This document shows, one piece after another, positions 7,365-16,357 of a stretch of DNA of 22,309 nt. The stretch is taken from the NCBI GenBank assembly GCA_964542225.1, contig CAZITO010000029.1, positions 1-22,309 on the forward strand, written 5' to 3'. Each line of letters opens with the position of its first letter. Position 1 is the first letter of the stretch. A program made the translations under genes and the position numbers. The notes below the pieces were generated by a model. That model had not been told where the DNA came from and did no database searches. It saw only the letters and a list, made by a program, of their open reading frames with translations. Source of the DNA: Scybalousia_A sp964542225 (lineage in GTDB: Bacteria > Bacteroidota > Bacteroidia > Bacteroidales > P3).

Positions 7365-9809
7365 ATGAAAAAGGTTTTTAGCATTATTTCCGTAATATTG
7401 TGTTTATTTTCTTTGCAAGCACAAAACTATACCAAACAAGAAAAAGAGTATTTGGATTTTCTTTATGAATATATGCCGTTAAATGATAGATTGGACTATG
7501 ATACAGTTTTTTTTGTCAAACAAGTACGCTCTTGTATTGAGGCTAAAAACACTTTTTCTTGGTGTAATTCCATACCTGAGGATATTTTTAAGCACTTTGT
7601 TTTGGTTTATAGAGTCAATAATGAAAATCTTGACACCGCAAGGTTGTATATGTTCAAGGAATTAAAAGAAAGAGTAAGAAATTTAAGTATGTATGAAGCG
7701 GCTTTGGAAGTAAATCATTGGTGCCACGAAAAAGTAAATTATAAAGCCTCCGATGGTAGAACCTCCGCCCCTTTGGCAACAATGAAAACCTCTTGGGGAA
7801 GATGCGGAGAGGAAAGCACATTTGCCGTAACTGCACTTAGAAGCGTAGGAATACCGGCAAGACAATGCTATACTCCTCGTTGGGCTCATACGGACGATAA
7901 TCACGCTTGGGTGGAGGTTTGGATTGATGGAAAATGGTATTTTCTCGGTGCCTGCGAACCTGAAGCACAATTAAATATTGCATGGTTTCAAGCACCGGTA
8001 AAAAGGGCTATGATGGTACATACAACCGTTTTTGGCAAATATAACGGCAAAGAAGAAAAGAACTTTGAAGCAGATAAATACTCAAAAATCAACCTTCTAA
8101 GCAACTATGCACCCACAAAACAACTTACAATAAAGGTTTTGGACAAAAGAAACACTCCAATCAAAGACGCAGAAGTCAGTTTTGGACTATACAACTATGC
8201 CGAATACTACCCTATAGCCAAAATGCAGACAAATAAAGACGGCAAAGCCACTTTAACCACGGGCTATGGTGATTTGATTATTTGGGTAAAAACAAAAGAT
8301 TTTTTTGCTCAAAAACAAGCCTTTGCAAACCAAACAGAGATAATCATAATTTTGGGAGATAATAAATTGAAAGATAGTGAATTTTTGATTACTCCTCCAA
8401 AAGAACTGCCAATGGAAACTTTAACAGAAGAGCAAATAAGGGAAAACAATAAAAGATTGGTTTATGAAGATTCTGTTCGCAACGCTTATATTGCTACATT
8501 TCCACAGACTGAGGATGAAATTTTGAAAAAATCTTGGGGCAACTACAACGAAATACAAAAAATTCTCAATCATAATCACCCCCTTAATAGAAGAATACTC
8601 CAACTTGTATATGAAAAAGATTTAAGGGACATAGAGGCAAATACAATAATAGACCATTTGAATTGGATTAACAAAGAGGAAAATTCAGAATATGTTATAA
8701 ACCCTCGCATTGCTTTGGAAAAAATAACCACTTGGAGAAGTTTTATCAACAACTATTTTAAAGAGCCTTTCATAAATGGCAAACAAGTGTCTGAATGGAT
8801 AACAAAAAACATAAAACTTGATTTGGAGAACAATTATTATAATGTGCCTATTTCCCCAAAAGGAGTTTTAAAAGCAAAAATATCTGACAAACACTCGCGA
8901 GAAATACTTTTTGTTGCAATATGCAGGAGTTTTGGTATAGAGGCTCGTTATGAGTGGGCAACAGCAAGGGCTCAGTGGAGAGAAAAGAACGATAAAGAAA
9001 ACTTTTGGCAATATGCTTTCAATGAAACGGCAGAACAAAACAACTGCACTCTGATAATAAACAACGATAAACGCAATAAAATAAAGCCCGAGTACTATTC
9101 TCAATTCACAATACAAAGGCTTCAAAACAATGTTTTCGTTACATTGGACTATGAATACGACCCTAAGTTTGCCTCATTCCCCGAAACTTTGCAATTAGCG
9201 GAAGGAAAATATCGTTTGGTGGCGGGCTGTCGTAATTCCAAAGGACAAGTAAAAGTGAAAGAAACTTATTTCTCCTTAGAAAAAGGAAAAACAAAAAAGA
9301 TAACACTCACCATTCCTACTATTGAGCAAGAGATTGAATCTTATGGAAAAATAACTTTGCCCGAGAAAAAAAGAATTATAATATCAAAATACAATGAGAA
9401 AGGACTCAAAGAAGAATTCCCTTTACAAAACATTCAACAAGAAAAACCAGCCCTTGTACTTGCTGTTATAGACCCTTACAAAGAGCCTTCTCGTCATCTT
9501 TTGGTTGATATATCAAAATCAAAAGAGGAATTTGACAAACAAAAAGACGTTTTTATTGTTTTAGTGTTGGATAAAAGTTTGTTGAATAGTGATTTTTCCA
9601 CATCTGTTTTTCCTCCCTTACCAAAGAACACCATCGTTATTTTAGATGAAAACAAAGAAATAGAAAAGCAAATAATAGCAACTGCTCAATTGGAGTTTCT
9701 AAATAATTACCCGATACTTACCCTGCTAAAAAAAGAGGATATCATTTATTTGTCTCAAGGCTACAAAATATCCTCACAAGAAGAAATATTAAAACTCATT
9801 GGAGATTAA
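7365..9809 (+). CDS. secreted transglutaminase-like protein with thioredoxin-like C terminus
   Basis: An 814-residue exported protein with a signal peptide (MKKVFSIISVILCLFSLQAQ). Residues ~115-200 are a transglutaminase-like core: SWGRCGEES with Cys147, NHAWVEVWIDG with His180, and ACEPE, where Glu198 stands at the usual Asp position. Residues ~248-325 read like an Ig or carboxypeptidase-regulatory beta domain. Residues ~500-550 resemble a second, degenerate transglutaminase segment lacking the Cys. The last ~125 residues look like a thioredoxin fold, with EPSR (about 706-709) where CxxC would be and a YPILTLL cis-Pro-like segment. Such Bacteroidota proteins may be peptidases or amidases rather than cross-linking enzymes; the substrate is unknown. 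It is a single-gene unit, divergent from the S9 peptidase. Confidence 0.85.
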   Translation: MKKVFSIISVILCLFSLQAQNYTKQEKEYLDFLYEYMPLNDRLDYDTVFFVKQVRSCIEAKNTFSWCNSIPEDIFKHFVLVYRVNNENLDTARLYMFKELKERVRNLSMYEAALEVNHWCHEKVNYKASDGRTSAPLATMKTSWGRCGEESTFAVTALRSVGIPARQCYTPRWAHTDDNHAWVEVWIDGKWYFLGACEPEAQLNIAWFQAPVKRAMMVHTTVFGKYNGKEEKNFEADKYSKINLLSNYAPTKQLTIKVLDKRNTPIKDAEVSFGLYNYAEYYPIAKMQTNKDGKATLTTGYGDLIIWVKTKDFFAQKQAFANQTEIIIILGDNKLKDSEFLITPPKELPMETLTEEQIRENNKRLVYEDSVRNAYIATFPQTEDEILKKSWGNYNEIQKILNHNHPLNRRILQLVYEKDLRDIEANTIIDHLNWINKEENSEYVINPRIALEKITTWRSFINNYFKEPFINGKQVSEWITKNIKLDLENNYYNVPISPKGVLKAKISDKHSREILFVAICRSFGIEARYEWATARAQWREKNDKENFWQYAFNETAEQNNCTLIINNDKRNKIKPEYYSQFTIQRLQNNVFVTLDYEYDPKFASFPETLQLAEGKYRLVAGCRNSKGQVKVKETYFSLEKGKTKKITLTIPTIEQEIESYGKITLPEKKRIIISKYNEKGLKEEFPLQNIQQEKPALVLAVIDPYKEPSRHLLVDISKSKEEFDKQKDVFIVLVLDKSLLNSDFSTSVFPPLPKNTIVILDENKEIEKQIIATAQLEFLNNYPILTLLKKEDIIYLSQGYKISSQEEILKLIGD

Positions 9810-9842
9810 AATATGTGTGTTTTAAATATATTGTTAAGAGTG

Positions 9843-9867
9843 TTAAAGGCTTCTTTTGAGCCTTTGA
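9843..9867 (+). terminator. weak hairpin after the transglutaminase-like gene
   Basis: AAAGGCT (9845-9851) pairs with AGCCTTT (9859-9865) around a seven-base loop, extendable by a G-U and a T-A pair. No T tract follows. It lies 33 bases after the stop codon and may stabilise the 3' end or act ahead of the stronger hairpin at 9980-10010. Otherwise 9810-10039 shows nothing. Confidence 0.3.
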
Positions 9868-9979
9868 TAAGGACAAGAGAAAAAACAAAATAATGTGATA
9901 ATAGATTTTAATCGTAAATACTTTTTCAAATGAAATTATACTGATTTGCCTTTATTACAATTACTAATAACAACAAAAA

Positions 9980-10010
9980 AAGGGACTATATCAAAAAAGT
10001 ATAGTCCCTT
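9980..10010. terminator. bidirectional intrinsic terminator between convergent genes
   Basis: AAGGGACTATA (9980-9990) and TATAGTCCCTT (10000-10010) form a perfect 11-pair stem with a nine-base loop. An A tract on the left (a T tract on the minus strand) and ATTTTTG on the right give both directions a U-rich tail. It ends the transglutaminase-like gene and the DUF2723 gene. Confidence 0.85.
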
Positions 10011-10039
10011 ATTTTTGTAACAAAACTTATGCGCTTAGC

Positions 10040-13000
10040 CTAATTTCCTAATCCTAAGGAAAAATTAGAATTTGTTGGAGTTGAATTTTGAGTCATTATC
10101 TGATTAAGATAATAAGACAAATTGGTGTCTGTGTTAATTCTTTGTACAACATCTTCTAAATTATTATTCTTAGAATAAGAATAAATTAGGGTTACTATTT
10201 GCAATACTTGGTCTTTCATTGCAATGTTGGAAGCATCCTCTTTACATATAACATCCAATACTTTCATAAACAATTCTCTTGCTTTTTGCTTATCTCCATT
10301 ACCTTCTCTCAATGAGGCAAAAGTCGTATTCAACTCTTGTATAAAACCATCAAGATTTGAGGACAATCTTATAGAAGACAATATATCTTTAACATCGGCA
10401 ATGTTTTCTATATCTTTTTGCAAATCTGTAAAACCAAACTTAACAACATCAGCGTAGCACAATTGTGCCATTATGGCAATAGACATTTGTTTATCACCTT
10501 CAACACTACGCGACTTCTTGCCTCTGAATTTGTTATAATAATCAATATAAGATTTGTAGTAATCTATTATGCTTTTGTAAATTGCCTTGCCTTTGTCCTT
10601 TGCTCCGGCATCACAATAAGTCTGAGCAAGCAATACATCCGAACGGTCAAAAGGAATTTTGGAGTCAGGGAATTCCTTGACGGCTTTATCCAATATATTT
10701 ATGGCCTTTTGCTTTTGACCTTTTCTTATCAAGTCTTGAGCCAACAAAACATGGTTTTGTCTCATTTGTTTAGAATTGCCTATTGTTACCGCTTCCTCCA
10801 AATAAACGCCCTCTTTACCTACATTTCCCCATGTAAAATTATTCATATACATATCATAGGACTTTGCGGTAAAACTTCTTGCCTCCGACTTATAAGGTAC
10901 TATTTTGTAAACCGCACCTTCCTGTACGCAGTAGTCCATAATATTTGGTATTACCTCTCTAAGTAAAGCAGGGTTCATAACATAAATAGGTCGTTCAAAA
11001 TGATTACTACCCAAAATATCCAAAAGCATTAACTCTTGTCTGTACAGTTGTGCATACTGTCTGCCCCAATTAGCATTTGGTTCCAAAGAGAAAACGAACT
11101 CGCCTTTTTCCCCATCTACAAGTTCTTTAGGATACAGTCCGGCTTTGGCAAGTTTTTCTTTATCAAAAGTAATTTTAAAATTGGTTGTAGGCAAAATAGA
11201 AATGTATTTGTAGTCTTTGAATTGCTCTATTTGGCTAAACGGTTGTTGATTTGGCGAGGCTTTTATCAATTGTTTCAAAGCATCCTGCAATTCCATAGTA
11301 TCAGCAGAGGCTTGAGCCAAATTTACATCCTGTCCCAATGCATAGCATTCCTTATCCAAAGTAAAAGGAAGTTTTTCACTTTGATATATTTTGTTGTAAA
11401 GTTGCTCCACATACCAGCCCATACCGGAAAGCGTATAATTCAAAACTCTCACATCCGTACGTACATTCTCCACCTCTTGAGCATACCAAAGAGGGAATGT
11501 ATCGTTGTCGCCAAAAGTTATAAGTATGGCATTCTTATCACAAGATTTCAAATAGTTTGAGGCAAAATCTCTTGCCATATATCTGTCACTTCTATCGTGG
11601 TCATCCCATTCTTGAACTGCCATCAAAACAGGCACGGCAAACAAACATATAACACTTATGGACATGTTTCTTATGTTCTCGGAAAGTTTAACCTTTTTCA
11701 ACCAATCACAAAGAGCATACACCCCCAAACCTATCCAAATAGCAAAAGCGTAGAAAGAGCCGGCGTATGCATAATCTCGCTCTCGCGGTTGATTTGGCGG
11801 CTGGTTAAGATAAAGAACTATTGCCAAACCTGTCATAAAGAAAAGCAAAAAGACTACAAAAGCATTCTTTTTATCTTTCATTATATGATAAACCAAACCG
11901 GCTAAGCCCAAAAGCAATGGTAGAAAATAAAGAGTATTTCTGCCCTTATTGTTTTGTAAATCTGCAGGCAAATCTTTTTGTGGTCCCAAGCGCATATTGT
12001 CCAAAAACTTTATTCCGCTTATCCAATTTCCATGTATCAAATCTTTGGTGCCGTTGGAAACATTGGTTGAAGAATAATTCAAACCGTAACTCTGAATATC
12101 ATTTTGTCTGCCGACAAAATTCCACATAAAGTATCGCCAATACATATGATGCACTTGATAACGGAAGAAATACCTGAGATTTTGGGTAAAAGTAGGTTTT
12201 TCCATACTTGTCTCACTCATACCACTCCACATTCTATAAAATTGAGGGTGATTTCTGCTGTTATCTCCTGAGTACATACGAGGGAAAATGGTACAAACTT
12301 CGTCTTTAAATTTCGGACTACCGGAGCGTACTATGGCATCATAACGTTTTGTTTCCTTATTTTTAACATATTTGGTCGTTGTCGGTTGTGATTCTATATC
12401 ATAACCCGTTGCCGTAAAATATTGTCCATACAACAAAGGAGTATCTCCATATTGCTCTCTGTTAAGATAGGTCAACAAAGAGGTAGCATCCTTTGGAGCA
12501 TTTTCATTGATAGGAGTATTGGCATTTGCCCTTATAACCAAAGTAGCAAAAGTAGAATAACCTATAATAAGGAACAATAAGGACAGCAAAGCGGTGTTGA
12601 ATATAGGTTTCATTTTCTTTTTTGTCCATATCAGGCCCCAAGTGATTAAACCAAACAGAAGCAAGAAATAAATTATCGTACCGCTATTGAAAGGCAAACC
12701 TATGCTATTGACAAAAAAGACTTCAAAATAAGCGGCAAGATTTACCGTTTCAGGTATAACAAAGTACAACACCAAAGCAACCAATACTACGGACAACAAA
12801 CCTGCAAGAATGAAGCCTTTGGTTGTTGTCTTTTCATATTTATTAAAATAAATGATGTATACAATGGCAGGAATAGTCAATATATTCAAAAGATGGACAC
12901 CTATAGCCACACCTATCAAAAAGGCTATCAAAATAATCCATCGCAAATTGTGGCTGTCCTCCGATTGCTCGTCCCATTTGAGTATAGCCCAAAAAACTAT

Positions 13001-13465
13001 AGCCGTAAAACAAGAAGACATGGCATAAACCTCTCCCTCAACAGCAGAGTACCAAAAAGTATCCGAAAAAGTATAAGCCAAAGAACCGATGATACCACTT
13101 GCAAAAATGGCTATCATTTGTCCTTGTGTCATATTTTCTTTGTCCTTAACGAATTTTTTGGCAAACATGGTAATAGACCAAAACAAAAACAATATGGTAA
13201 AACCCGAACACAAAGCACTCATGGAATTAACCATATAGGCTATTTTAGTGGTATCACCTCCTGCAAAGAAAGAAAACAAACGTCCTATGAGTTGAAAAGT
13301 CGGTGCTCCCGGTGGATGTCCCACTTGCAATTTGGCAGTTGTTGCTATATACTCTCCACAATCCCACCACGAAGCAGTGGGTTCTGCTGTAAGCAGATAG
13401 ACAATGCTTGCAATGGCAAAAACCATCCATCCTAAGCAGTTGTTTATCAGTTTATACTTTTTCAT
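10040..13465 (-). CDS. DUF2723 family large membrane protein, GT-C-like
   Basis: A 1141-residue protein. Residues ~10-630 contain many hydrophobic segments, starting with LGWMVFAIASIVYLLTA. The first extracytoplasmic loop holds SWWDCGEY (Asp35, Glu38) followed by GHPPGAPTF, the signature of DUF2723. An acidic pair in this loop is the usual place for catalytic residues of GT-C glycosyltransferases that use lipid-linked sugars, so a glycosyltransferase role is a reasonable inference. The rest is soluble, with a conserved ITFGDNDTFPLWYAQE segment and, after ~residue 890, helical repeats of TPR character (NHVLLAQDLIRKGQKQKAI). The gene follows arcA by 51 bases on the same strand with no TAnnTTTG box in the gap, so co-transcription is likely. 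Its biological role is unproven. Confidence 0.9.
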   Translation of the reverse strand: MKKYKLINNCLGWMVFAIASIVYLLTAEPTASWWDCGEYIATTAKLQVGHPPGAPTFQLIGRLFSFFAGGDTTKIAYMVNSMSALCSGFTILFLFWSITMFAKKFVKDKENMTQGQMIAIFASGIIGSLAYTFSDTFWYSAVEGEVYAMSSCFTAIVFWAILKWDEQSEDSHNLRWIILIAFLIGVAIGVHLLNILTIPAIVYIIYFNKYEKTTTKGFILAGLLSVVLVALVLYFVIPETVNLAAYFEVFFVNSIGLPFNSGTIIYFLLLFGLITWGLIWTKKKMKPIFNTALLSLLFLIIGYSTFATLVIRANANTPINENAPKDATSLLTYLNREQYGDTPLLYGQYFTATGYDIESQPTTTKYVKNKETKRYDAIVRSGSPKFKDEVCTIFPRMYSGDNSRNHPQFYRMWSGMSETSMEKPTFTQNLRYFFRYQVHHMYWRYFMWNFVGRQNDIQSYGLNYSSTNVSNGTKDLIHGNWISGIKFLDNMRLGPQKDLPADLQNNKGRNTLYFLPLLLGLAGLVYHIMKDKKNAFVVFLLFFMTGLAIVLYLNQPPNQPRERDYAYAGSFYAFAIWIGLGVYALCDWLKKVKLSENIRNMSISVICLFAVPVLMAVQEWDDHDRSDRYMARDFASNYLKSCDKNAILITFGDNDTFPLWYAQEVENVRTDVRVLNYTLSGMGWYVEQLYNKIYQSEKLPFTLDKECYALGQDVNLAQASADTMELQDALKQLIKASPNQQPFSQIEQFKDYKYISILPTTNFKITFDKEKLAKAGLYPKELVDGEKGEFVFSLEPNANWGRQYAQLYRQELMLLDILGSNHFERPIYVMNPALLREVIPNIMDYCVQEGAVYKIVPYKSEARSFTAKSYDMYMNNFTWGNVGKEGVYLEEAVTIGNSKQMRQNHVLLAQDLIRKGQKQKAINILDKAVKEFPDSKIPFDRSDVLLAQTYCDAGAKDKGKAIYKSIIDYYKSYIDYYNKFRGKKSRSVEGDKQMSIAIMAQLCYADVVKFGFTDLQKDIENIADVKDILSSIRLSSNLDGFIQELNTTFASLREGNGDKQKARELFMKVLDVICKEDASNIAMKDQVLQIVTLIYSYSKNNNLEDVVQRINTDTNLSYYLNQIMTQNSTPTNSNFSLGLGN

Positions 13466-13516
13466 TACTTGTTTTTTATATTATTTTTATTTTTTTATCC
13501 GAAAAACTAAGAAATT

Positions 13517-14755
13517 CTACCAAATTACCTCTTGTCTGTTGATAGGCATGGTCATACATCTTGCACCTCCACAACCGCGAGGAAGTTCTGATGCCTCCAC
13601 AGTTACGACAAATTTGTTATGATTGTCCAATTTTTCTTTACCCGATACTACATCTTCGGCTTTTATTACATCAAAACCATTTTTGTTTAATTCCTCTATT
13701 GTATGAGTATTGCGAGCATAACCTATTATTTTGCCTTCCCCTATACAGAAGAAGTTTGCACCTGAGTGCCATTGTTCCCTGCTTTGTACCCATTCATCCT
13801 CACCACCGCAAACAATAGGTTTCAAATCAAAACCGAGCCTCTTTGTTGCTTCCAAGAAATTGTTTTGTTCCCTATAAGTTACTTTTCCATTGTCTATTTC
13901 TATAACAGTGGTTTTAAAAGAAGGATTACTTTTGCAAATCAATGGAGCAAAGGCTATACACTCACTCTTACTCAAAAAGTTGAACACCATATCCAAATGA
14001 ATATAAGAATCTAATGTTTGAGGCAATTCTTGTACAAGTATTTTTTGTTTTGGTTTGTTTTTCGCAAAATAGTCCACCAAATATTTAATTCCATCTTTGT
14101 TGGTTCTCAAGCCATTGCCTATAAACAAAATATCATCTTTTGCTATCAATACATCTCCTCCTTCGGTGGAGGCTGTATCGGAGGAGAGTTTTGGGTTAAT
14201 CGTTTCACAATCAAAAATATTTTTAAATATACTTTCCATTATAAAACTCTCCCTATCTCTTACCTCTGTGCGCATAGCATTGATAAGCACTTTGGAATAA
14301 ACGGACGAAGAGGCATCACGTGTAAAAAAAAGATTATACAAAGGCTCCAAAACAAAACGTTTCTGTCTGTACTCTTGTGGATGTTTGCCCTCTTTGTACG
14401 GATAGCCCTCTATAAGATAATCTGCCAAAGAGTCAGCTCCTTGCTCCATCAACTCAGAAAAAAGGAATTCTTTGTTTTCTCTTTTAAGGACAATTTTAAG
14501 TAATTCGTTTTTTGTTTCTTGCTTTTGTAAAACTTGTTTCAAAAGGTCTTTGACCTGATAAGTCTTACACCAAGAGGAGAGAACCTTCTCAAAGTAAGAA
14601 TATTCTTTTTGTGCTATTTTCAAATTCAGAATATCGCTGTAAAGAGCGTGATGTATGGTTGTGGGAGTCATTTGCTCTATCTCCATACCGGGTGTGTGTA
14701 ATATAACACCTTGCAATCTCCCTATTTCAGAATTAACATTTATCGTACTATTCAT
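13517..14755 (-). CDS. arcA: arginine deiminase
   Basis: Cytosolic enzyme hydrolysing L-arginine to L-citrulline and ammonia. It has 412 residues, close to the usual ~410. The guanidino-modifying active site is complete: FTRD (Asp147), EGGD (Glu198 onward), HLD (His253, Asp255) and the catalytic Cys400 in GGARCMTMP. The WVQSREQWHSGANF region is also typical. No ornithine carbamoyltransferase, carbamate kinase or arginine/ornithine antiporter is adjacent, so the full energy-yielding pathway is not shown here; the enzyme may serve nitrogen release or acid tolerance. The start is the ATG at 14755, because the in-frame TTG at 14770 is a weaker start and the promoter box at 14784-14791 fits a short leader. 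It is divergent from pgi. Confidence 0.94.
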   Translation of the reverse strand: MNSTINVNSEIGRLQGVILHTPGMEIEQMTPTTIHHALYSDILNLKIAQKEYSYFEKVLSSWCKTYQVKDLLKQVLQKQETKNELLKIVLKRENKEFLFSELMEQGADSLADYLIEGYPYKEGKHPQEYRQKRFVLEPLYNLFFTRDASSSVYSKVLINAMRTEVRDRESFIMESIFKNIFDCETINPKLSSDTASTEGGDVLIAKDDILFIGNGLRTNKDGIKYLVDYFAKNKPKQKILVQELPQTLDSYIHLDMVFNFLSKSECIAFAPLICKSNPSFKTTVIEIDNGKVTYREQNNFLEATKRLGFDLKPIVCGGEDEWVQSREQWHSGANFFCIGEGKIIGYARNTHTIEELNKNGFDVIKAEDVVSGKEKLDNHNKFVVTVEASELPRGCGGARCMTMPINRQEVIW

Positions 14756-14783
14756 AAAAATATTTGTCAATATAACAGAATTG

Positions 14784-14791
14784 CAAATTTA
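14784..14791 (-). promoter_or_regulatory. -7 promoter element of arcA
   Basis: On the minus strand this reads TAAATTTG, a perfect TAnnTTTG, 28 bases before the ATG at 14755. It probably also serves the DUF2723 gene. Confidence 0.55.
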
Positions 14792-14864
14792 ATTATTTTT
14801 TTTGAATCATAAGATAAAAAGTCAAAAAAATAGATTTTTAAAAGTCTTGTGAAAAGAAATATTG

Positions 14865-14872
14865 TATATTTG
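14865..14872 (+). promoter_or_regulatory. -7 promoter element of pgi
   Basis: TATATTTG matches TAnnTTTG. The nearest TTG upstream (14847-14849) is 15 bases away, shorter than usual. The element sets the pgi start to the ATG at 14918 rather than the upstream TTG at 14849. Confidence 0.55.
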
Positions 14873-14917
14873 CAAAATCGGTTTTTAAAATACTTAACAA
14901 ATACAAGCATAATTATT

Positions 14918-16210
14918 ATGAAAGTAAATATAACATATTCAAATACAGACAAACCTACACAAGAGGAATTAAATCAATGTGAAACAAAAAGTATTGAAGC
15001 CCTAAAAATATTGCGAGAAGGAAAGGGCGAGGGAGGTGATTTTTTGGGGTGGATTGATTTGCCTAAGGAAATAATGGAGCAAGATTTTCATAGGATACAA
15101 GTTGTTGCAGATAGGGTAAGGGAAAATAGTGAGGTCTTTGTGGTTGCAGGTATAGGAGGTTCTTATCTCGGAGCAAGAATGGTTATAGAGGCCTTGAAAA
15201 ATAATTTTGATACTCTTTTACCAAAACAAAACCCAACAATAGTTTATGCCGGCAACACTATGAATGAGGATTATTTGGCTGACCTTATGGAAGTTTTGGA
15301 CAAAAAGGATTATTCTCTTGCAGTTATTTCCAAATCCGGTACCACAACAGAAACGGCTGTAACTTTTCGTATTATCAGAGAACATCTTATAAAAAAATAT
15401 GGCAAAAACGATGCTTCCAAACGTATTATTGCCATAACCGATAAGGAAAAAGGAGTTTTGAAAAACATAGCTGATAAAGAGGGGTATGATACTTTTGTTA
15501 TACCCGACAATGTGGGAGGAAGATATTCTGTTTTAACTCCCGTGGGATTAATACCCATAGCAGTGGCAGGCTTTGACATTAAGGCTTTGGTAAATGGAGC
15601 AAAAGAAGAAAGGGAAAAAATATTGTTTGCCGAAAACAAAGAAAATGAGGCATTAAAATATGTTACTGCACGAAACATTTTATACAACAAGGGCAAAAGT
15701 ATAGAAATATTGGTTAACTATCAGCCAAATCTTGTTTATATGTCGGAATGGTGGAAACAACTCTATGGCGAAAGCGAAGGCAAGGACAACAAAGGACTTT
15801 TCCCCGCAAGTGTCAGTTATACTACCGATTTGCACTCTATGGGGCAATACATACAGGAGGGTAAGCGACTCATGTTTGAGAGTGTTATGCATGTAAAAAA
15901 CAGCAACAAACATTTAATTATTCCAAAATTGGAGCAAGACGATGATAAATTGGACTATTTATTAAATTTCTCTCTGACAGATATCAATCACAAAGCGGAG
16001 GAAGGTACCCGTTTGGCTCATTTGGAAGGAGAGGTAAGCCAAATAACTTTTGAAATAGAGAAAATTGACGAAGAAAACATAGGTAAAATAATTTATTTCT
16101 TTGAGTTGTGTTGTGGAGTAAGTGGCTATGTTTTGGGAGTTAATCCGTTTAATCAACCGGGAGTGGAAAACTACAAAAAGAAAATGTTTAAACTCTTAGG
16201 AAAACAATAA
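14918..16210 (+). CDS. pgi: glucose-6-phosphate isomerase
   Basis: Cytosolic enzyme interconverting glucose 6-phosphate and fructose 6-phosphate in glycolysis and gluconeogenesis. It has 430 residues, the short form common in Firmicutes and Bacteroidota. Visible landmarks are GGSYLGAR (80-87), the sugar-phosphate loop SKSGTTTETA (138-147), the catalytic segment GESEGKD (about 284), TDLHSMGQ (about 302-309) and the C-terminal signature PFNQPGVENYKKK (about 410). The start codon is set by the promoter box 45 bases upstream; a longer reading frame would begin inside the promoter region. The palindromic repeat at 16259-16336 follows. It acts in the same pathway as gpmA in this window but is not linked to it. 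Confidence 0.96.
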   Translation: MKVNITYSNTDKPTQEELNQCETKSIEALKILREGKGEGGDFLGWIDLPKEIMEQDFHRIQVVADRVRENSEVFVVAGIGGSYLGARMVIEALKNNFDTLLPKQNPTIVYAGNTMNEDYLADLMEVLDKKDYSLAVISKSGTTTETAVTFRIIREHLIKKYGKNDASKRIIAITDKEKGVLKNIADKEGYDTFVIPDNVGGRYSVLTPVGLIPIAVAGFDIKALVNGAKEEREKILFAENKENEALKYVTARNILYNKGKSIEILVNYQPNLVYMSEWWKQLYGESEGKDNKGLFPASVSYTTDLHSMGQYIQEGKRLMFESVMHVKNSNKHLIIPKLEQDDDKLDYLLNFSLTDINHKAEEGTRLAHLEGEVSQITFEIEKIDEENIGKIIYFFELCCGVSGYVLGVNPFNQPGVENYKKKMFKLLGKQ

Positions 16211-16258
16211 CATAAATAACCCCTATACATACAACTTTGTAATAAAATAACAGGTTAA

Positions 16259-16336
16259 CTGACACAGTCTGTTTTATAAGATAAAACACCTAACGGGGTG
16301 GCTTTGCCCTTATAAAACAGACTGTGTCTGTGTCAG
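16259..16336. repeat. palindromic intergenic repeat, copy B
   Basis: A perfect 20-base inverted repeat, 16261-16280 (GACACAGTCTGTTTTATAAG) against 16309-16328, encloses a 28-base centre. The right arm carries an extra TGTGTC, so CTGACACAG at 16259 also pairs with CTGTGTCAG ending at 16336. Read on the minus strand, the order CTGTTTTAT, GGGCAAAGCC, CCCCGTTAGGTG, TTTTAT matches copy A at 118-194; copy A has a second GGCAAAGCC block that B lacks. It lies between convergent pgi and an orphan gene, so it may also stop transcription, though no T tract flanks it. Confidence 0.75.
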
Positions 16337-16357
16337 CAAATAATAATTCCTAATACT

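Noticed and set aside
10418..13435. Several plus-strand frames of 100-180 codons
   Set aside because: All are antisense to the DUF2723 gene, and their products look like random translation of its complement.
14849..14917. TTG start giving a 453-residue Pgi
   Set aside because: The codon lies before the TATATTTG element; the ATG at 14918 gives a normal short-form Pgi.
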